A stretch of 64,000 bases of DNA from DASRHY01 sp035650275 (GTDB taxonomy: Bacteria > Actinomycetota > Actinomycetes > Propionibacteriales > Kribbellaceae): assembly GCA_035650275.1 (NCBI GenBank), contig DASRHY010000239.1:8185-72184 (forward strand), given 5' to 3'. The notes under the pieces were generated by a model that saw nothing but the letters and a program-made list of their open reading frames with translations, was not told the DNA's origin and ran no database searches. The position numbers were made by a program, and so were the translations under genes. Shown here piece after piece: positions 59,651 through 64,000 of this stretch; the first letter of the stretch is position 1; each line of letters starts with the position of its first letter.

Positions 59651-60328
59651 TCAGTTCGGCGCCAGGTCGGACCAGGAGATGTCGATGGCGGGGAGCGAGG
59701 GGAGAGCGGCCATCGCGGCCAGCTCGGAGTCGATCAGGCCGACCAGGTGGGCGAGGCGGCTGGTGGTGTCGATGATCTCGAGCAGCCGCTGGCGGTCGGG
59801 CTGGATCAGCACCATCGCGGCCGCGATCAGGTAGGAGAGCGTGTTCGGATCGTCCGGCAGCGATCCGAGGTGCAAGCCTGGCCGGCTGATCTCGGTCACG
59901 GCGTCGGCGTACCGGCGGAACCGCTCGAGCGCGATCGAGGCGGCACCGAGTGGGTCGGAGCCGGCGTTCTCGCCGAGCCAGTCGACCTTGGCCACCAGGT
60001 AGTCGCCGTCGCCGTCCAGCTCGACCACCCGGAACCGGCGGCTGCCGGTGAGGGTCACCTCGAGCGGGCCCTCGCCGTCGTCGCCGGCCTCGCCGGTGAT
60101 GTCGGACACCACGGCGGCGCAACCGACGCCGTGCAGCGAGCGGAACACCCGGTCGCCGAGCTCGTAGCCGTCCCGGATCGCCAGCGCCCCGCAGATCATC
60201 TCCTCGTCCCCGGACGCCTGCAGGTCTCGGATCACCGCGCGGTTCTGGACGTCGGCCACCGGAACGGGGGCCACCAGTCCCGGGAACAGCACCGTGTCGA
60301 CGGTGAGTAGCGGGAGCCGGGAGTCCAT
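59651..60328 (-). CDS. LON peptidase substrate-binding domain protein
   Basis: A 225-residue protein made only of the LON N-terminal (substrate-binding) domain, without ATPase or protease parts. It starts RLPLLTVDTVLFPGLVAPVPV and continues with DRVFRSLHGVGCAAVVSDI, EVTLTGSRRFRVVEL and a helical C-terminal half (PDDPNTLSYLIAAAMVLIQPDRQRLLEI). Such stand-alone proteins are common in actinomycetes; role unknown. ATG 60328 lies 7 bases after TAGGGT, a leaderless arrangement. It is divergent from hisD. Confidence 0.88.
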   Translation of the reverse strand: MDSRLPLLTVDTVLFPGLVAPVPVADVQNRAVIRDLQASGDEEMICGALAIRDGYELGDRVFRSLHGVGCAAVVSDITGEAGDDGEGPLEVTLTGSRRFRVVELDGDGDYLVAKVDWLGENAGSDPLGAASIALERFRRYADAVTEISRPGLHLGSLPDDPNTLSYLIAAAMVLIQPDRQRLLEIIDTTSRLAHLVGLIDSELAAMAALPSLPAIDISWSDLAPN

Positions 60329-60335
60329 GCGACCG

Positions 60336-60341
60336 ACCCTA
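60336..60341 (-). promoter_or_regulatory. -10 hexamer of the LON-domain gene
   Basis: TAGGGT on the minus strand, seven bases before the ATG, implies a leaderless transcript. Confidence 0.45.
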
Positions 60342-60353
60342 GGGCATTGCCGC

Positions 60354-60462
60354 GGGGCCGAGTGGACCCAAGTTCCAAGGCCGGGCGGCGCAGGTTTCGG
60401 GCCGCGGTCGCCGCCTTCGGTTCTCAAGGAGCGGAGCCTGAAACCCGCGTCCACTCGGCCCC
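60354..60462. repeat. 109-bp imperfect palindrome between LON-domain gene and hisD
   Basis: GGGGCCGAGTGGAC (60354-60367) and GTCCACTCGGCCCC (60449-60462) are perfectly complementary. Inside, CAGGTTTC-like and GAAACC segments can pair to extend the structure. It lies between divergent promoters and therefore is not a terminator for either gene; it may be a palindromic repeat or a control element of the his operon. Confidence 0.6.
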
Positions 60463-60464
60463 AA

Positions 60465-60470
60465 TAAACT
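60465..60470 (+). promoter_or_regulatory. -10 hexamer of the his operon
   Basis: TAAACT lies 6 bases before the hisD ATG, so the his transcript is probably leaderless. No His-rich leader peptide was seen. Confidence 0.5.
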
Positions 60471-60476
60471 GGCAGC

Positions 60477-61796
60477 ATGATTCGCCGCGTCGACCTGCGG
60501 GGCCGAAAGGCCTCCGAGGTTCTGGACTACCGCGCTCTCGTACCGCGGGCCGCGTTCGACGTCGAGCACGCCGTCGACGTCGTACGCCCGATCTGCGACG
60601 ACGTACGGCATCGCGGTGACGAGGCGATCCGGGCGTACGGCGAGAAGTTCGACGGGGTCGTAGTCGAGTCGCTGCGGGTTCCGCGACCGGCGCTGGACGA
60701 GGCGCTGGCCGGGCTGGACCCCGAGGTGCGGGCCGCGTTCGCCGAGTCGATCCGCCGGGTCCGCGCGGTGAGCGACGACGAGCGCGGCGCCGACGTCGTG
60801 TCCGAGCCGGCGCCGGGCGGCCGGGTGACGCAGCGGCTGGTCCCGGTGAGCCGGGTCGGGCTGTACGTGCCGGGCGGGCTGGTGCCGCTCGCGTCGAGCG
60901 TGGTGATGAACGTGGTGCCGGCGCAGGTGGCCGGGGTCGGCTCGCTCGCGGTCGCCTCGCCCCCGCAGCGCGAGTTCGGTGGCCTGCCGCACCCGACGGT
61001 GCTCGCGGTGTGCGCGCTGCTGGGCGTCGACGAGGTGTACGCGATGGGCGGTGCCCAGGCGATCGCCGGTTTCGCCTACGGCTTTGACGGCTGCCCGAAG
61101 GTCGATCTGGTCAGCGGGCCGGGCAACATCTACGTGGTCGCGGCCAAGCGGCTGCTCAAGGGCGTCGTCGGAATCGACGCCGAGGCGGGTCCGACCGAGA
61201 TCGCGATCCTCGCCGACGACACGGCGGACCCGGAGCACGTGGCCGCTGACCTGATCAGCCAGGCCGAGCACGACCCGATGGCCGCCAGTGTGCTGGTCAC
61301 GCCGAGCGAGACCCTGGCCGACGCGGTTGCCGCGGCGCTGCCGGGACAGGTCGCCGCGACCAGGCACAGCGAGCGAATCACTACCGCTCTGGGCGGGGAG
61401 CAGTCCGGGATCGTGCTGGTCGACGACCTGGAGCAGGGCACCGAGGTGGTGAACGCGTACGCCGCGGAGCACCTGGAGATCCAGACCGAGGACGCGGCCG
61501 AGCGCGCGCTGCGGATCACCAACGCGGGCGCGATCTTCATCGGTCCGTGGGCGCCGGTCTCGCTCGGCGACTACTGCGCCGGGTCGAACCACGTGCTGCC
61601 GACCGCCGGCTGCGCCTGCCACTCGTCCGGCCTCTCGGTGCGCAGCTTCCTCAAGGCCGTGCATGTCGTCGACTACACCCGCGAGGCGTTGGCGGACGTC
61701 GCCGGTCACGTGGTGGCGCTGGCGCACGCGGAGGACCTGCCGGCCCACGGTGCGGCCGTCTCGGTGAGGTTCCAGGGGGATCGCGCGGATGGCTGA
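60477..61796 (+). CDS. hisD: Histidinol dehydrogenase
   Basis: A 439-residue zinc enzyme that oxidises L-histidinol to L-histidine in two NAD-dependent steps, the last of the pathway. Family segments: GGLVPLASSVVMNVVPAQVAGV, AMGGAQAIAGFAYGFDGCPKVDLVSGPGNIYVVAAKRLL, and DAEAGPTEIAILADDTADPEHVAADLISQAEHDPMA with metal-binding histidines; AEHLEIQTED follows. The zinc and catalytic residues appear intact. The start codon sits close behind a -10. Its stop overlaps hisC by 8 bases. Confidence 0.97.
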   Translation: MIRRVDLRGRKASEVLDYRALVPRAAFDVEHAVDVVRPICDDVRHRGDEAIRAYGEKFDGVVVESLRVPRPALDEALAGLDPEVRAAFAESIRRVRAVSDDERGADVVSEPAPGGRVTQRLVPVSRVGLYVPGGLVPLASSVVMNVVPAQVAGVGSLAVASPPQREFGGLPHPTVLAVCALLGVDEVYAMGGAQAIAGFAYGFDGCPKVDLVSGPGNIYVVAAKRLLKGVVGIDAEAGPTEIAILADDTADPEHVAADLISQAEHDPMAASVLVTPSETLADAVAAALPGQVAATRHSERITTALGGEQSGIVLVDDLEQGTEVVNAYAAEHLEIQTEDAAERALRITNAGAIFIGPWAPVSLGDYCAGSNHVLPTAGCACHSSGLSVRSFLKAVHVVDYTREALADVAGHVVALAHAEDLPAHGAAVSVRFQGDRADG

Positions 61797-62904
61797 CTTC
61801 TCCGGGCTGCCGTTGCGTGACGAGCTGAAGGGGTTCGAGCCGTACGGCGCCCCGCAGCTCGACGTACCGGTACTGCTCAACGTCAACGAGAACCCGTACC
61901 CGCCGAGCCAGGCGGTGATCGACGACCTCTCCGCGGCGGTGGCGGACGCGGCCCGCGGCCTGAACCGGTATCCGGACCGGGATTTCCTTGCCCTGCGCAA
62001 CGACCTGGCGGCGTACCTGGGCACGGAGTCCGGTGCCGATCTGACCGCGGAGCAGGTCTGGGCGGCGAACGGGTCCAACGAGGTGATGCTGCACCTGCTA
62101 CAGGCCTTCGGTGGGCCCGGCCGCACGGCGCTGTCGTTCGCACCGACCTACTCGATGTACCCGGAGTACGCCCGGGACACCAACACCGCCTGGGTGACCG
62201 GGCGACGCGAGGCCGACTTCACCGTCGACCCGGACCACGCGCTGGCGCAGATCGCCGAGCACCGGCCATCGGTCGTACTGCTGGCGTCACCGAACAACCC
62301 GACCGGTACGGCGCTGCCGCTGGACCTGGTCGAGACGCTGGTCAAGACCTGTGCGGAGCTGCCCTGCGTGGTGGTGGTCGACGAGGCGTACGCCGAGTTC
62401 CGCCGGGCCGGTACGCCGAGCGCCGTCACGCTGCTGCCGTCGTACCCGAACCTGGCGGTGGCGCGGACGATGTCGAAGGCGTTCGCGTTCGCCGGTGCCC
62501 GGCTCGGGTACCTGGCGGCGAGCTCGGACCTGGTGGACGCGTTGCGGATCGTGCGGCTGCCGTACCACCTGTCCGCGGTGACCCAGGCGGTCGCGCGGGC
62601 GGCGCTTCGGCATACCGACGAGTTGCTCGGCCGGGTCGCGGCACTGCGCGAGTCGCGGGACGAGACCGTCGAGTGGCTGCGCGCGTCCGGTCTGGAGGCG
62701 GTCGACTCGGACGCGAACTTCGTGCTGTTCGGCCGGTTCACCGACCGGCACGCGGTCTGGCAGGCGCTGCTGGCCGACGGGGTGCTGATCCGTGAGACCG
62801 GCCCGGCCGGCTGGCTTCGCGTGTCGGTCGGTACCCCGGACGAGAACGCCGCCTTCCGCCGCTCGTTGACAAAGGTGCTTCAGGCAACGGAGGTTGTGGC
62901 ATGA
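61789..62904 (+). CDS. hisC: Histidinol-phosphate aminotransferase
   Basis: A 371-residue PLP enzyme that makes histidinol phosphate from imidazole acetol phosphate. Fold type I features: NVNENPYPPSQAVIDDL, the NGSNEVMLHLLQAFGGPG loop, VLLASPNNPTGTALPLDLV, VVDEAYAEFRR and the PLP-lysine segment MSKAFAFAGARLGYLAA. ATG 61789 lies inside the hisD 3' end, and its stop overlaps the hisB ATG by 4 bases, a tightly packed operon. Confidence 0.97.
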   Translation: MADFSGLPLRDELKGFEPYGAPQLDVPVLLNVNENPYPPSQAVIDDLSAAVADAARGLNRYPDRDFLALRNDLAAYLGTESGADLTAEQVWAANGSNEVMLHLLQAFGGPGRTALSFAPTYSMYPEYARDTNTAWVTGRREADFTVDPDHALAQIAEHRPSVVLLASPNNPTGTALPLDLVETLVKTCAELPCVVVVDEAYAEFRRAGTPSAVTLLPSYPNLAVARTMSKAFAFAGARLGYLAASSDLVDALRIVRLPYHLSAVTQAVARAALRHTDELLGRVAALRESRDETVEWLRASGLEAVDSDANFVLFGRFTDRHAVWQALLADGVLIRETGPAGWLRVSVGTPDENAAFRRSLTKVLQATEVVA

Positions 62905-63500
62905 GCCGGACCGCTCGGATCGAGCGCGAGACCAGCGAGTCGAAGGTCGTCGTCGAGGTCGACCTGGACGGCACCGGGCGCGGTGACATCTCCACCGGGG
63001 TCGGGTTCTACGACCACATGCTGAACTCGCTCGCCAAGCACGCGCTGCTGGACCTGCGGGTGCAGACCGTCGGCGACCTGGAGATCGACGCGCACCACAC
63101 CGTCGAGGACACCGCGATCGTGCTCGGCCAGGCCCTGAAGGAGGCGCTCGGCGACAAGCGCGGGATTTGCCGGTTCGGCGACGCGACCGTGCCGCTGGAC
63201 GAGACCCTGGTGCACTGCACCGTGGACCTCTCCGGCCGCCCGTACTGTGTGCACACCGGTGAGCCCGAGGGCCAGGTGTACGCCGTGATCGGGGCGAACT
63301 ACGCCGGCTCGCTGACCCAGCACGTGTTCGAGACGCTGGCCTTCAACGCCGCGATCTGCATCCACGTCCGAGTGCTGTCCGGCCGCGACCCGCACCACAT
63401 CGTCGAGGCTCAGTTCAAGGCGTTCGCGCGGGCGCTGCGGGCCGCCGCCGAGCTCGACCCGCGGCAGTCCGGCGTACCCAGCACCAAGGGCGCTCTGTGA
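62901..63500 (+). CDS. hisB: Imidazoleglycerol-phosphate dehydratase
   Basis: A 199-residue monofunctional IGPD, dehydrating imidazoleglycerol phosphate. Manganese-binding histidine and acidic motifs are present: GFYDHMLNSLAKHALLDL and the DLEIDAHHTVEDTAIVLGQA block, and later HHIVEAQFKAFARALR. No phosphatase domain is attached, unlike the enterobacterial bifunctional protein. ATG overlaps hisC and its stop overlaps the hisH GTG. Confidence 0.97.
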   Translation: MSRTARIERETSESKVVVEVDLDGTGRGDISTGVGFYDHMLNSLAKHALLDLRVQTVGDLEIDAHHTVEDTAIVLGQALKEALGDKRGICRFGDATVPLDETLVHCTVDLSGRPYCVHTGEPEGQVYAVIGANYAGSLTQHVFETLAFNAAICIHVRVLSGRDPHHIVEAQFKAFARALRAAAELDPRQSGVPSTKGAL

Positions 63501-64000
63501 CCGCACCCGCCGTGGTGCTGCTGGACTACGGTTCCGGCAACATTCGTTCGGGCGAGCGCGCGCTGGCCCGGGCCGGCGCCGACGTCACCGTCACGTCGGA
63601 CTTCGACACCGCGCTGAACGCGGACGGCCTGTTCGTCCCCGGAGTCGGCGCCTTCGCGGCCTGCATGAGCGGGCTGCGGGCGGTCCGCGGCGACGTCCTG
63701 GTCGACAAGCGGCTGGCCGGTGGCCGTCCGGTGCTCGGGATCTGCGTCGGCATGCAAATCCTGTTCGAGCACGGTATCGAGCACGGCGTCGAGGCCGAGG
63801 GCTGCGGGCAGTGGCCTGGTGTGGTCGAGCGGCTACGGACCACTGCCGACGCGCCGGTTCCGCACATGGGCTGGAACACCGTGGACGCCGAACCCGACTC
63901 GCGGCTGTTCGAGGGCGTGGCGGGGGAGCGCTTCTACTTCGTGCACTCGTACGGCGTCCGCGAGTGGCAGCTCACCGGCACCCGCGAGTCGGTCCGGCCG
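63497..64000 (+). CDS. hisH: Imidazole glycerol phosphate synthase subunit HisH, N-terminal part
   Basis: The glutaminase subunit that passes ammonia to HisF. GTG 63497 overlaps the hisB stop, and the frame is open to the window edge (168 codons, no stop). The N-terminus VLLDYGSGNIRS and the oxyanion-hole PGVGAF segment are visible; the nucleophile cysteine is in VLGICVGMQILFE, and FVHSYG contains the catalytic histidine. The remaining roughly 40 residues lie beyond the window. Confidence 0.95.
   Translation, partial: MTAPAVVLLDYGSGNIRSGERALARAGADVTVTSDFDTALNADGLFVPGVGAFAACMSGLRAVRGDVLVDKRLAGGRPVLGICVGMQILFEHGIEHGVEAEGCGQWPGVVERLRTTADAPVPHMGWNTVDAEPDSRLFEGVAGERFYFVHSYGVREWQLTGTRESVRP

Overview
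The window is about 64 kb of high-GC (roughly 70 percent) DNA from an actinomycete. The cell-wall gene order (mraZ-rsmH-ftsL-ftsI ... murE-murF-mraY-murD-ftsW-murG-murC-ftsQ-ftsZ-pgeF-yggS-sepF-yggT-divIVA, no ftsA), SAV_6107/DUF6504/DUF3040 genes next to mraZ, an ultrashort T-box in front of ileS, many GTG starts and many apparently leaderless promoters all fit Actinomycetota. The overall gene set and order look most like a Kribbella/Nocardioides relative (Propionibacteriales); this genus guess is inference. No rRNA, tRNA, CRISPR array, prophage or insertion sequence was seen. The sequence is almost entirely chromosomal core with small accessory patches.

Layout. 1-4.1 kb: the 3' end of metF, a SixA-type phosphatase, an ArsR-SRPBCC-VOC operon with a clear operator palindrome, then a divergent tyrosyl-tRNA synthetase preceded by a short Tyr-containing leader ORF and a strong hairpin, and a 5'-truncated RidA remnant. 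4.1-15 kb: a HelD/HelR-type RNA polymerase-recycling ATPase, a CrtI-like oxidoreductase, a DUF4126 membrane protein, a secreted amidase, a YjbR-like protein, a DM13-DUF4037-YbaK group, and a LexA-box-controlled DUF6504/SAV_6107 operon. 15.2-20.5 kb: DUF3040 and a MoxR-DUF58-transglutaminase operon.

20.6-42.6 kb is the division and cell wall (dcw) cluster. Genes mostly overlap by 4 bases (GTGA/ATGA), so they are probably translationally coupled. The cluster is interrupted between ftsI and murE by a divergent methyltransferase/LysR pair, after which murE has its own leaderless-type promoter. MurC-F, MraY and MurG build lipid II; FtsW and FtsI polymerise and cross-link it at the septum; FtsQ, FtsL, FtsZ, SepF and DivIVA organise the divisome and polar growth.

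42.6-50 kb: a terminator and a perfect 110-bp palindrome carrying two DnaA-box sequences, ileS with its T-box, then DUF167, a DksA/TraR-type regulator with a histone-like tail, lspA, an RluD-type pseudouridine synthase and an S51 peptidase. 50.2-60.3 kb: dnaE, a membrane protein, a DUF3352 protein, then recQ, a VOC protein, an AraC regulator and a LON-substrate-binding protein on the minus strand. 60.4 kb to the end: the start of the histidine operon (hisD-hisC-hisB-hisH), with hisH cut by the window edge.

The most notable non-coding signals are the tyrS leader, the SOS box at 13.3 kb, the 10-bp-phased MraZ boxes, a 12-bp tandem array of DnaA-box-like sequences at the murD/ftsW junction, and the large intergenic palindromes at 10.9, 42.8 and 60.4 kb.
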